Shown here: piece by piece, positions 35,657-44,171 of the stretch
Position numbering within the stretch: the stretch's first letter is position 1
How the letters are laid out: every line of letters begins with the position of its first letter
Notes under the pieces: model-generated
Seen by the model: the letters and a program-made list of their open reading frames with translations, nothing else
Told to the model about the DNA's origin: nothing
Database searches by the model: none
Translations under genes and position numbers: made by a program
DNA from: JAEUWI01 sp942492815
GTDB lineage: Bacteria; Hydrogenedentota; Hydrogenedentia; Hydrogenedentales; JAEUWI01
Assembly: GCA_942492815.1 (NCBI GenBank)
Contig: OW818658.1
Span: 4,464,001 to 4,528,000, forward strand
Reading direction: 5' to 3'
DNA: 64,000 bases

Positions 35657-36820
35657 GTGAAAAATCTCATGCCTCTTTTGTCCGTCGCGACAATGGCCTT
35701 GCTGGCACCCCTTGCTTCCGCCGATCCTGCCAACATCGTCAAGGAGAAAGACGTCGTCATCTACGCCGATGACCAGTTCCACAGTGCCTTCCCCTCCGTG
35801 GTGCGCCGTCCCGATGGCGAACTGATTCTGGCCTTCCGCCGCGCCCCCGATCGCAGGATCTTCGGCGAGAAGGGCACAAGCCACACCGACCCGAACAGCT
35901 ACCTGGTTCAAGTGCGTTCCATGGACAATGGCGAGACGTGGACGAAGAACCCCGCGCTCATTCTGGCACACCCTTTTGGCGGCTCGCAGGATCCCTGCAT
36001 GATCCAGTTGGCCGATGACTCCATTGTCTGCACAAGTTACGGCTGGGCCCTGCCCCGGGACGAGGCGTGGAAGTCGTTCGGCAAGGTGGCGCGGGCGGGC
36101 GAGTTCAATTTCTTCGGCGGGTACCTGGTCCGATCCACCGACGGCGGCCATACCTGGTCCGATCTGATCGTGCCGCCTCCCGTTCCCGGTGAAGACACGA
36201 AGACCGCCTTCAATCAGCCCCTGCCCGCCTACAACCGCGGCGGACTCTTCCAGGGCAAGAGCGGACGCCTCTTCTGGGCCGTGGCCTCGCCCGTACAGGG
36301 CGAAACGACGGGCCGCACGGAGAATCACCTGATGTATTCCGATGATGGCGGCCTCAACTGGACCTACGGCGCACCCATCGCCCAGGATCCCAAAGTTGTG
36401 TTCAACGAAGCCTCGATCTACGAAACACCCAAGGGCGATCTCGTGGTCTTCATCCGCACGGACGAGTTCGATGATCACACGGTGGTCGCGCGCTCGACGG
36501 ACGGTGGCAAATCCTTCACCTGGGAAGATGCCGGATTTCAGGGACACCCCCACTATCCCGTGCAACTACCCGACGGCCGCGTGCTGCTGGTCTACGGTTA
36601 CCGCCACGCCCCCATGGGAATCCGGGCGCGGATCCTGAATCCGGAATGCTCGGACTACAAGGAGTCCAGCGAAATCGTCCTCCGCGACGACGGCGGCAAC
36701 GGCGACCTCGGCTATCCCTGGGCCACTGTGATGGCGAACGGCAAGGTACTGGTGAGCTACTACTTCAACATCGAAGGCGGTACCAAACACATCGCGGGCA
36801 CGATTCTGCGCCTTGAATAA
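35657..36820 (+). CDS. Secreted exo-sialidase-like BNR/Asp-box protein
   Basis: The 387-residue product starts at GTG with AAAGGAG seven bases before it and has a signal peptide ending near ASA-DP. Four Asp boxes are visible: SMDNGETW (88-95), STDGGHTW (160-167), SDDGGLNW (228-235) and the degenerate STDGGKSF (280-287). The FRR near residue 60 may be part of the arginine triad that binds the carboxylate of sialic acid. Six-bladed sialidase propellers normally release terminal sialic acids, but many environmental homologues act on other sugars or have no known activity. It has its own regulated promoter. Confidence 0.83.
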   Translation: MKNLMPLLSVATMALLAPLASADPANIVKEKDVVIYADDQFHSAFPSVVRRPDGELILAFRRAPDRRIFGEKGTSHTDPNSYLVQVRSMDNGETWTKNPALILAHPFGGSQDPCMIQLADDSIVCTSYGWALPRDEAWKSFGKVARAGEFNFFGGYLVRSTDGGHTWSDLIVPPPVPGEDTKTAFNQPLPAYNRGGLFQGKSGRLFWAVASPVQGETTGRTENHLMYSDDGGLNWTYGAPIAQDPKVVFNEASIYETPKGDLVVFIRTDEFDDHTVVARSTDGGKSFTWEDAGFQGHPHYPVQLPDGRVLLVYGYRHAPMGIRARILNPECSDYKESSEIVLRDDGGNGDLGYPWATVMANGKVLVSYYFNIEGGTKHIAGTILRLE

Positions 36821-36833
36821 GAATGGGACCGGT

Positions 36834-36902
36834 GGGTCTTATGGGTGGAATAAGTCTTATACAACTGAACACGTCCGAAAGGCCATAAGACCCATAAGAC
36901 CC
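36834..36902. repeat. Hairpin of GGGTCTTAT units
   Basis: GGGTCTTATGGGT on the left pairs with CATAAGACCCATAAGACCC on the right around a roughly 35-base loop. It lies exactly between the convergent sialidase and SecD-like genes and touches the stop codon of the latter. The same unit forms the hairpin at 60219. Confidence 0.7.
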
Positions 36903-36903
36903 G

Positions 36904-38694
36904 TCAGCCCTTCGGATTGAGATGTTCCGCCAAGTCACGCGCCACCTCGGGCCAGTCACTGTCCATACCCTTGAAGGTCAGTTCTTCAATTTCCCATTCA
37001 TCTATCGTCGGAGCGCACAGAAGTCGGTCGTTATACAGAATGGCGAGCTGCTTGCCCATGTTTCCGAAGCAGGCACCGCCGAGCACTTCCTGGGCTTCCG
37101 CAGTAAAGGTGAGCCGGAGGTAGAGTTTGTCGTCCCGCGTCTCCAGAAAGGCACCTGTCACCGCGCGCCCATCCACAATAATATTCTCGAGCACGGCCGC
37201 CACCGTGCCCGGCGCATAGCCCGGCGCCGCGAAGTGGGTCACTTCAACAAACTCGCGATCCTGCGGTTCCGCCATGAGCCGCACCTGGAACGTATCCGGT
37301 GGGTCGACCACAGGGGCGTCCGCAATCGGGGCGGAGGCCGCAACCAGGGGGGCGCCAACCGGCCCCGAGTTTGCCGCATTCCACAGCCTTTCCATGGCGA
37401 CCGAAGCCGCAGGGGGCATGCTGCCAAGGGAGAGCAGTTCCGGTCGGGCCGCTGAAATGGCGACCACACCCGCGACCTGCCCCTGCATCACGATCGCCAT
37501 CTCTTCGCCTATATTCTGGCGCATGAACGCGGCAAAGGCCTCCTCCCGGGCGACGGCGTCCGGGCCGCTCGCCGGGCGGGCAATCAGCTCCGCATTGTCA
37601 CCCTGGCGAATGAATTCCCAGTGATGGGGAATGACCGCGCTCGCGGTGGGGCTCGCAGGCGCCTGCACATGTAGCCAGCGGCGGACCGTATCCCCCGTGG
37701 AGCGATACCAGGGTAGTTGGACGACCTGGCCACCGGCCTCTGGTGCATGCACCACCCAGGCAAAAAAAGGCTCGGCATAGCGGGGCGGGACCGCGGAAAT
37801 GGTCCAGCAGACGTCATCGGCAAGCGACAGCTCGCGCCGGATTCGCTCACGAGCGGCGGCATGTACGGTGAAGCGCTGGCGAAGGTAGTCAAGCGACAGG
37901 CCCTCCTTCCACTGTCCATCGCGCCGTGGCAGCCGGCAATTAAAGATAGCGGGAACACCTGGAATCGTACGCAGGCCCGGAACCCAGGTATAGGTACCCA
38001 GATTTGCCGCCTCGGCCATCTCCGTTCCCCGCACGCGGTAGTTCCGGTGGCCGTGGAGCTCGGAAAGGTTATCTATCCGCCGGGCGGCGGCCTCGGAAAG
38101 AACCAGGGTCGCGCGATCATCGACGACATGCACGGACTCCACATCCGAGAGGTCTGCAAAGGGCTGGCGCCAGGCACCGTCCACGCTTGCGGCGGATTCA
38201 TGGGGATGGGTTTCCCAAGCCATCTCCAGCGTGGGAAAGCGCTGGTAAAGCAGGAAGCCAAACAGGGGTGCGCCGTCATCGAGCGTGGTCGCCTGAGACT
38301 CCAGACCGAGCTTATAGTTTTCCGCGAGCGTCCGCATCGCTCCGACCGCGGGATGCTCCCGGTTCTCGTTGAACGCTTTGCCCTCCAGAAAGAGCACCAG
38401 ATGGGGCGAGCCCCCCTCGAGAATGGCATGGGTCATCGCGGACACATCCGCGAACTCGGCAAGGGCGTGGGCGACGTCGCTCAGCACCGGGGCGAAATAA
38501 GTTTCATCCTGTGGCAAGAACTCTGAATCCTTCTGGACTTCCGCTGTCCCCTCAACGGGCGAGGGCGGGGAGCCGGGAGCGGGGGCTTCGCTGGCTATCG
38601 ACAAGGCGGGACAGAGGAGGGCGGCAAAGGCCAGCCAGGCCCGCAGGCCAGACCCATCGCGACGAATGCAGCACGGAAACAACAAGCAAGCCAT
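36904..38694 (-). CDS. Exported protein with SecD-P1-like repeats
   Basis: The 596-residue product has a signal peptide (cleavage near SIA-SEA). The C-terminal part (about residues 500-570) resembles the P1 head of SecD/SecDF: VTGAFLETRDDKLYLRLTF, then AQEVLGGACFGNMGKQLAIL and LLCAPTI. A second, weaker copy lies around 385-410 (AFAAFMRQNIGEEMAIVMQG). No SecD membrane helices are present, so it is not a translocase subunit. The start at 38694 was chosen because GAGG lies eight bases before it; the frame is open about 59 codons further. Function unknown. Confidence 0.7.
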   Translation of the reverse strand: MACLLFPCCIRRDGSGLRAWLAFAALLCPALSIASEAPAPGSPPSPVEGTAEVQKDSEFLPQDETYFAPVLSDVAHALAEFADVSAMTHAILEGGSPHLVLFLEGKAFNENREHPAVGAMRTLAENYKLGLESQATTLDDGAPLFGFLLYQRFPTLEMAWETHPHESAASVDGAWRQPFADLSDVESVHVVDDRATLVLSEAAARRIDNLSELHGHRNYRVRGTEMAEAANLGTYTWVPGLRTIPGVPAIFNCRLPRRDGQWKEGLSLDYLRQRFTVHAAARERIRRELSLADDVCWTISAVPPRYAEPFFAWVVHAPEAGGQVVQLPWYRSTGDTVRRWLHVQAPASPTASAVIPHHWEFIRQGDNAELIARPASGPDAVAREEAFAAFMRQNIGEEMAIVMQGQVAGVVAISAARPELLSLGSMPPAASVAMERLWNAANSGPVGAPLVAASAPIADAPVVDPPDTFQVRLMAEPQDREFVEVTHFAAPGYAPGTVAAVLENIIVDGRAVTGAFLETRDDKLYLRLTFTAEAQEVLGGACFGNMGKQLAILYNDRLLCAPTIDEWEIEELTFKGMDSDWPEVARDLAEHLNPKG

Positions 38695-39531
38695 GACCAT
38701 AACCTCGCGATGTTTTTGTAACCCCATCACCCTACGATCCGGCGATTGAAAAGTCAAGGCGAGCGTGCGCGCGGCCAAGGCGACCGCATCGAGAATTAAC
38801 GAATTTAACCACCAATAGACCTGGAGCAGCCATTGGCGGCAACAATAGAACTGAACCGCAAATTTACGCAAATTAGCGCAAATTTAATCAGGCCGCGAAT
38901 AGTCGGTTGTGCCTTGAGTGTGCGGGGCATTGTTCAACCTGATTTGAACATGTTTCTTTCCGTGATTTTCCGTACTACTATCCGTCATTATCTTGTTTTT
39001 TCAGCAAGATCTTTCATCCAATAGGCTTATAACAATTTGGCGTTCATGGATTGACGAAGCGAATATTCCAACGAGAACTTTCCGTGAAATTCCGTGGTCA
39101 AAAAAAGAGCACTGACCACGGAAGGGCACGGAACTTCACGGAAATAAACATGTTCAAATCAGTCTGACCAACGCCTTGCACACTGCAAGTGCAACCGGCT
39201 TTTCAAGGCATGTATAGAATTTGCGCTAATCTGCGTAAATTTGCGGTTCAACACTTTTGGGTTGCGGCCAACGGCAGCTCCAAGCCTTCCGTGGTCAAAA
39301 TATTCTGACCAGGGAAGCGAAGAGGAAATTAAACCTCAAAGAACTCAAAGTGCATAAATGAGGACCGATGATCATGCATTTGAGCCCTTTGAGGTTAGGC
39401 CCATGTGAAGGGATACCACCGGGTCTTGCAATTGGAGGGTCCTCCAACGCAGACTGTATTGCGTTGACGGGACCGGACGAACACGGCACCCGGATCGGAA
39501 CGCGGAACCGAAACGGAAAGGATTTATTCAT
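38695..39531. other. 837-bp intergenic region filled by repeats
   Basis: This region lies between the divergent SecD-like and sugar-isomerase-like genes. Apart from the large inverted repeat at 38851-39250, it holds runs of a 9-base unit (TTCCGTGAA/CACGGAAAT style) around 39070-39150. It has an AAAGGA ribosome site at the very end and no convincing gene. Confidence 0.6.
38851..39250. repeat. 400-bp inverted repeat of a dispersed element
   Basis: The left end reads TGAACCGCAAATTTACGCAA and the right end its complement, TTGCGTAAATTTGCGGTTCA (the right copy has one change). Homology continues inwards through AACATGTTCAAATCAG and GCACAC/GTGTGC-type sequence for about 130 bases on each side. The centre holds GACCACGGAA/TTCCGTGGTC. 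A third copy lies at 43173-43288. Confidence 0.75.
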
Positions 39532-40437
39532 ATGTCTTCACACGCCATCAGCCGGCGCACCTTCATGCTGCAAAGCGCCGCCGCGGGAGCCGGGCTGGCG
39601 CTGGCGGCCACGGCGGGCACTGCCGCCGCCGCACCGGCCTACAAGCCCTTCCCGAAGGCAATTCAGTATGGCAAACTCCTCGACCTGCCTTCCGACAAGG
39701 AGAAGTTCAAGCTCCTGAAGGCGTGCGGCTTTGACGGCATCGAGGGCTATCCCATGGCCGATCTGGACGCCGCGAAGCGCATGGGCGAGGAAGCGCGCGA
39801 AGCGGGCGTGCCGATTCACTCGGTCACCTATGGCGGCTGGAAGAATCCCATGTCGAGCCCGGACCCCGAGGTGATCAAGGCCGGCCAGGCCGAAATCGAC
39901 AACGCCATCCGCACGGCCAAAGCCATGGGTGCCGATACGATGCTGCTGGTGCCCGCCGTCGTCACGGATACCGTCCGATACCAGGATGCGTGGGTCAATT
40001 CCCAGAAGAATATCCGCCCCCTGATCCCGCTGGCGGAAGAGTTGAACATCGTGATCGGCGTGGAAAACGTCTGGAACAAGTTCCTCCTGAGCCCGCTGGA
40101 ATTCGCCCAGTACGTGGACGAGTTCGATCACCCCCTCGTGCGCGCCTACTTCGACGTGGCCAACACCGTTATTTTTGGCTATCCGGAAGACTGGATCCGC
40201 ACCCTGGGCAAGCGCATCTGCAAGCTGCACTTCAAGGACTTCAAACGAGAAGGCTACGAGTGGACCAAGCTCCCCTATGAGGGCGACGTCAACTGGGCCG
40301 AAGTGCGCAAGGCTCTGGATGAAATCGGCTACACCGGCTGGTGCACCGAAGAAGTCCCCAAGGGAACCGATGAAGCCTGGCTGCGTGAGCTCTCCCGACG
40401 CCTGACGCTTATCGGTGAAGGCGCCGCCACCGCGTGA
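39532..40437 (+). CDS. Tat-exported sugar phosphate isomerase/epimerase-like TIM-barrel protein
   Basis: The 301-residue product opens with SRRTFMLQ and a long Ala-rich hydrophobic stretch, a Tat signal. The rest is the xylose-isomerase-like TIM barrel: FDGIEGYPMADL, the metal-ligand strands IVIGVENVWN, YFDVAN and CKLHFKDFKRE, and CTEEVPKG near the end. Such proteins isomerise or epimerise keto-sugars with a divalent metal and are often exported in organisms that break down polysaccharides. AAAGGA precedes the ATG. The metallophosphoesterase gene overlaps its stop by four bases (GTGA). Confidence 0.85.
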   Translation: MSSHAISRRTFMLQSAAAGAGLALAATAGTAAAAPAYKPFPKAIQYGKLLDLPSDKEKFKLLKACGFDGIEGYPMADLDAAKRMGEEAREAGVPIHSVTYGGWKNPMSSPDPEVIKAGQAEIDNAIRTAKAMGADTMLLVPAVVTDTVRYQDAWVNSQKNIRPLIPLAEELNIVIGVENVWNKFLLSPLEFAQYVDEFDHPLVRAYFDVANTVIFGYPEDWIRTLGKRICKLHFKDFKREGYEWTKLPYEGDVNWAEVRKALDEIGYTGWCTEEVPKGTDEAWLRELSRRLTLIGEGAATA

Positions 40438-41426
40438 TCTACCCCAGCGATCCATCCTGTGCGGTCGTAGAAGAGGATGAGAATTCTCTGGCCCACCTGG
40501 CGCTCCGTGAGCGGCTGGGGGCTCACCACTATCGCCAGCGGATGAACGTGGAACATTGCCATGTATCGGAAGTTTTCGGGGGGGGACGGACCCGTTTCCA
40601 CCCCGAAAACTTTCCGGTGCTGCGGATTGCCCTGCACATCATTCTGAAGGGCACCCTGACCTGGTGGTGGGGCAACTGGAACGCGCGCCAGATCCAAGTG
40701 CGTGAAAACAGGATCCGGATCCGCAGGCTCCCCCCCGCCTTCGAAGGCTTCCGCATCCTCCAGTTGAGCGACCTTCACCTCGACATCGACCCCCGCATCA
40801 CGGACGCCCTCCTCCAGACCATTGCCCCTCTGGAATACGACCATTGTGTCCTCACGGGAGACTACCGGGCGGAGACCTTCGGTTCCATTGATGCGGCCAT
40901 GGTGGAAACGGAGCGGGTCGTTTCCGCGCTCAAGACCCCATGCCACGGCATCCTCGGCAACCACGATTTCCTCGCCATGGTTCCCCGCCTCGAAGCCATG
41001 GGAGTCCACATGCTTATGAACGAGCACGCCCCCATCGAACGGGACGGAATTGCCATCTATATCGCGGGCATCGACGACCCCCACTACTACGAAACCGAGG
41101 ATTTCGAAAAGGCCCTCCTCGGGATTCCGCCCGGAGCGACCACCCTTCTCCTTTCCCACACGGCCGAAACCTACCGCAGGGCACTCGCCTGCGGCATCGA
41201 CTACGTGCTGAGCGGCCACACCCACGCCGGCCAGATCTGCCTGCCGGGCGGACTCGCACCCCTGCGAAACGCTCAGCACCCCCGCGCCATGGACCGCGGC
41301 CCCTGGACCTACCACGAACTACAGGGCTATACCTCGGCGGGTGCCGGGTGCAGCATGGCCCCCGTGCGCTTTTTCTGCCCCCCGGAAGTGACCATCCACA
41401 TCCTGGAGCGCAGCGCGGAGGCCTGA
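40434..41426 (+). CDS. Metallophosphoesterase (calcineurin-like)
   Basis: The 330-residue product starts at a GTG overlapping the preceding stop. The metal-site motifs are in order: LSDLHLD (about residue 111), GDY (about 142), GNHD (about 176), LSHTAET (about 240) and SGHTHAGQI (about 260). This is the YkuE/LpxH-like branch, often membrane-associated and acting on phospholipid headgroups or nucleotides. The first 100 residues lack a membrane helix and look specific to this protein. Coupled to the sugar-isomerase-like gene; the DUF2156 gene follows after two bases. Confidence 0.87.
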   Translation: MIYPSDPSCAVVEEDENSLAHLALRERLGAHHYRQRMNVEHCHVSEVFGGGRTRFHPENFPVLRIALHIILKGTLTWWWGNWNARQIQVRENRIRIRRLPPAFEGFRILQLSDLHLDIDPRITDALLQTIAPLEYDHCVLTGDYRAETFGSIDAAMVETERVVSALKTPCHGILGNHDFLAMVPRLEAMGVHMLMNEHAPIERDGIAIYIAGIDDPHYYETEDFEKALLGIPPGATTLLLSHTAETYRRALACGIDYVLSGHTHAGQICLPGGLAPLRNAQHPRAMDRGPWTYHELQGYTSAGAGCSMAPVRFFCPPEVTIHILERSAEA

Positions 41427-41428
41427 TC

Positions 41429-42415
41429 GTGACAGACGACCTCCGAGATCCGGATGTACTCCTTCACGTGGTCCAGCGCTTCGGGGGGCACTCCCTCGCC
41501 TATTCCATCTTGCAGCCCGGAATGCGCTACTGGGGCTCGGCCACGTGGGGCGTGGCCGCATACCGGAAAAATGTTGGACAGTGCACCTTTCTGGGCGATC
41601 CCGCCTGTCCCCCCGAAATGCTGGACGCCTTTCTCGCCGAATTGCTTGCCGCTTTCCCCCGGGCCCTGTTCATGCAGATTCATGAGAATACAGCCCAATC
41701 CCTCCGTAATCTGGGTCACTGGATTACCCCCGTGGGCGTCGAGAATGATATTGACACCGCCACCTTCAGCCTCAGGGGTCGGCGTATGGCCGATCTGCGA
41801 CACTACCGCAATAAAGCTCGGGCCGGAAAGGTTTCGGTCGAGGAACAAGCCGATTCGGTGGCCCTTCGCAGAACGCTGCGTCCCGTATCCAATGCTTGGC
41901 TACCCCAGAAATCCTGGATCGGAAGAGAGCTGGAATTTCTAGCGCGCCCCTTCACCGCCGAACCCGAAGCGGGGGTCCGTATTTTCACGGGAAGTATCGA
42001 CGGACGTGTGGTGGCTTTCGTCGTGCTGGACCCGCTCTACGGTGAGGGACAAATCACCGGTTTTTCCGTGACCATCCTGCGCCACTATCGCGATATTCCC
42101 GAAGGCACGGTCGATTACATCATCCTGGGGGCAATCACGGCACTCGCCGAAGAGGGTATTCCCCTGTTGAGTCTTGGGGTAAGTCCTTTTCACCGGCTTG
42201 AGGCCCTTGGTGCACGCCACGGCGTGGGGAGTCCGGCCATTTTCGGACTTTATCGCTTGCTCCGGCGCTGGGGCAACCCGATCTACCACTTCCGGGGCCT
42301 CTCCTTTCACAAAAGCCGCTATCGCGCCCGGGAAATCCCCGTATTTACGGCGTCGCCGGGCCCAATTGGGCTTTGGTCCCTCTACGCCTCCGCCCGCGCC
42401 TGCCGAATGTTGTAA
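41429..42415 (+). CDS. DUF2156 protein, MprF C-terminal (lysyl-PG synthase)-like acyltransferase fold
   Basis: The 328-residue product starts at a GTG two bases after the metallophosphoesterase stop. It matches the DUF2156 tandem-GNAT domain, the catalytic part of phosphatidylglycerol lysyltransferases: GMRYWGSATWGVAAYRKN, LRHYRNKARAG, FVVLDPLYGEGQITGFSVTILR and SLGVSPF. It lacks the flippase helices of MprF. Such stand-alone domains may add amino acids to lipids from aminoacyl-tRNA, but several have unknown roles. With the preceding phosphoesterase it could form a lipid-modification pair; that is inference. Confidence 0.78.
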   Translation: MTDDLRDPDVLLHVVQRFGGHSLAYSILQPGMRYWGSATWGVAAYRKNVGQCTFLGDPACPPEMLDAFLAELLAAFPRALFMQIHENTAQSLRNLGHWITPVGVENDIDTATFSLRGRRMADLRHYRNKARAGKVSVEEQADSVALRRTLRPVSNAWLPQKSWIGRELEFLARPFTAEPEAGVRIFTGSIDGRVVAFVVLDPLYGEGQITGFSVTILRHYRDIPEGTVDYIILGAITALAEEGIPLLSLGVSPFHRLEALGARHGVGSPAIFGLYRLLRRWGNPIYHFRGLSFHKSRYRAREIPVFTASPGPIGLWSLYASARACRML

Positions 42416-42598
42416 CTCATCCGGCCCAATCCACCCCCAATTTCGAACATTTTCATTGAAATTCTGGATTTGACGGCCGAATCTTGCAGGTTTTAAGGAA
42501 TTGTTCCCATTTTGTTACGCTTTCGTCATGCTTTTCCGTGCATAATTCGGATGTCGACAGGGCAACCTGAGCCGACAACCCAAACAAGGATGTTAATC

Positions 42599-42850
42599 AT
42601 GGTCAACGAAAACTTCGGTTTCGCAGGAGGCGATGACGATCAGTCCGACCCGACAACGGGCCAAGGCTGGAGTCAACCGGATGACCGGAATACGGTGGAC
42701 AGTGTGGACACCGAAGCGCTGGAACGGTGGCTGGTGAAGAACCGGAACCTGTGGTTCCTCGGACTTCGGCTCGCCGCGGCCGCCCGCCAGTACAAGCGAG
42801 AATACAGAAACGTACCCTTTAACCAGAACGGGTGGTTCAGCCCGAACTAA
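42599..42850 (+). CDS. Small acidic hypothetical protein (83 aa)
   Basis: AAGGA at 42586-42590 lies eight bases before the ATG, and a strong terminator follows, so this is very likely a real single-gene unit. The product has a Gly/Asp/Gln-rich, probably disordered N-terminus (residues 1-40) and a basic-amphipathic C-terminal half with EALERWLVKNRNLWFLGLRLAAAARQ. I do not recognise it. The aromatic/Leu helix could bind a membrane or a partner protein. Confidence 0.7.
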   Translation: MVNENFGFAGGDDDQSDPTTGQGWSQPDDRNTVDSVDTEALERWLVKNRNLWFLGLRLAAAARQYKREYRNVPFNQNGWFSPN

Positions 42851-42923
42851 TATAAAAATCTTCCTCAACCCCTGCATGCCGCCGGTGACCTCAAGCACGA
42901 TCCCCCCCCCTGGTCCCGGCGGC

Positions 42924-42947
42924 ACCCTCCTTTTCAGGAGGGTTTTT
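42924..42947 (+). terminator. Intrinsic terminator after the 83-aa gene
   Basis: A seven-base stem ACCCTCC/GGAGGGT with loop TTTTCA is followed by TTTT. It is the only textbook rho-independent terminator I see in the window. Confidence 0.85.
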
Positions 42948-43069
42948 CTGTTTCTGGGAAGTCTTCAAAGCGCTCTGTCACGAGTCGAGACGTACCGATG
43001 GGAAATTGTTCTGGTTGTGGCCGTCTTATGCCGGATATCTGCAAATACAGGAATGACCGGGAAAAATCT

Positions 43070-43288
43070 TCACCACGAAGGCCACGAAGAGCACGAAGAA
43101 GATTGAGGGGAGGAAGGACTATCCCCAAATTGGTCTACATGGATTTACGAAGCGGAAATTCTGGGGAGATTTTCACGGAAACAAGCATCTTCAAATCGGT
43201 ATAATCAAAGCCTTGCAATCTGCAAGTACAATCGACTTTTCAATGCCCGAATAAAATTTGCGCTAATTTGCGTAAATTTGCGGTTCAA
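43070..43288. repeat. CACGAAGGC 9-mer run and third copy of the dispersed TTTGCGG repeat
   Basis: At 43070-43101 the unit CCACGAAGG/GCACGAAGA repeats about four times. From 43173 to 43288 the sequence matches 39118-39250 (CACGGAAA, TTCAAATC, CCTTGCAATCTGCAAGT, then TTGCGTAAATTTGCGGTTCA). It lies between the terminator and the 3' end of the 91-aa gene. The rest of 42851-43340 shows nothing else. Confidence 0.7.
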
Positions 43289-43340
43289 CTCTTTTAGTTT
43301 CGGCCAAGCGCGGCCCCATTCCCATTGCAGTGCATTGCCC

Positions 43341-43616
43341 TCAAAAGAGCCGGTCAATGCCGCCGCCATTCCCGCCGCGCTCGGGTTCATCCGGCGCATC
43401 GTCTTCGAAACGATCCCGAATCGCTTCAATATCGTCCTTGCCCGACTCGTACTCTTCTACCGAAATGGCACCGATGAGCTCCACCGTGAGCTTGGTATTC
43501 CGGCATACAAACCGGATGCCCGTGCCGCTCGGAAGCAATTCGGGCTTTTCGAAGGTCTGCCATTTCTTGGCGGCCTGACCTCCGGACCACATGGTTATCG
43601 CATAGATTTTTTTCAT
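43341..43616 (-). CDS. Small hypothetical protein (91 aa)
   Basis: The product begins MKKIYAITMWSGGQAAKKWQ, has a beta-rich centre (GTGIRFVCRNTKLTVELIGAISVEEY) and an acidic, Gly-rich C-terminus. It lies 24 bases after the PilZ gene on the same strand, so it is probably cotranscribed with it. I do not recognise the family. The centre could be a small RNA- or ligand-binding barrel, but nothing catalytic is visible. Confidence 0.65.
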   Translation of the reverse strand: MKKIYAITMWSGGQAAKKWQTFEKPELLPSGTGIRFVCRNTKLTVELIGAISVEEYESGKDDIEAIRDRFEDDAPDEPERGGNGGGIDRLF

Positions 43617-43640
43617 GGCTTCGTCTCCCGTTCCGGCGCC

Positions 43641-44120
43641 TCAGAGGCCGCCGGTCTGGTCCAGATACGTGATGAAGTTTTGAATGCGCGTCTGGGCGTC
43701 GTGGTCCGCGCGGGTGAATTGAACGCCCAAGCCGTAGCCGCTCTTTTCCGGCACGGCCTTGTTCCAGCGCACCACGCCTACCGCGCGAATCTCTTCGCCG
43801 CTCTGCAGCGTGATCAATAGATTCAGTTGGGCGCCGATATCGAGCAGATCCCGGGTATAAAGCTGGCACCCGTCGGTACTGAGATCCAGCAGGCGACCGG
43901 CCACCGGATGATCGGTCATGTTCCACGTATCGGACGAACCGCTGCGGTGGCCCACCTGAACACTGATTTTCACCGTGCATGTGTGCCGTATGGCGCGGCG
44001 GCGCTTCTGGCGAAGCTCGCGATTGACTTCGCCATCGACCTGACCTTGAAAATTCTGGACCTGGCTCAACATCTGCCGGTCGGACGCGCGCCGGACAAAT
44101 TTCCTGCGATCTTCTTGCAC
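43641..44120 (-). CDS. PilZ-domain protein
   Basis: The 159-residue product has a charged N-terminus (residues 1-45), then a PilZ domain. The domain begins with RRRAIRHTC near 43, which carries the paired arginines of the c-di-GMP-binding RxxxR motif, and continues with LDLSTDGCQL near 93 for the (D/N)xSxxG motif. Both parts are present, so c-di-GMP binding is likely. It lies 51 bases after the glycosyltransferase gene and before a small gene. The output could be control of envelope or surface behaviour. Confidence 0.85.
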   Translation of the reverse strand: MQEDRRKFVRRASDRQMLSQVQNFQGQVDGEVNRELRQKRRRAIRHTCTVKISVQVGHRSGSSDTWNMTDHPVAGRLLDLSTDGCQLYTRDLLDIGAQLNLLITLQSGEEIRAVGVVRWNKAVPEKSGYGLGVQFTRADHDAQTRIQNFITYLDQTGGL

Positions 44121-44171
44121 TCTGGAAGACTCCTCTATGGGGCAAGGCGCCTGGTGGCGCCGGATATCGGG

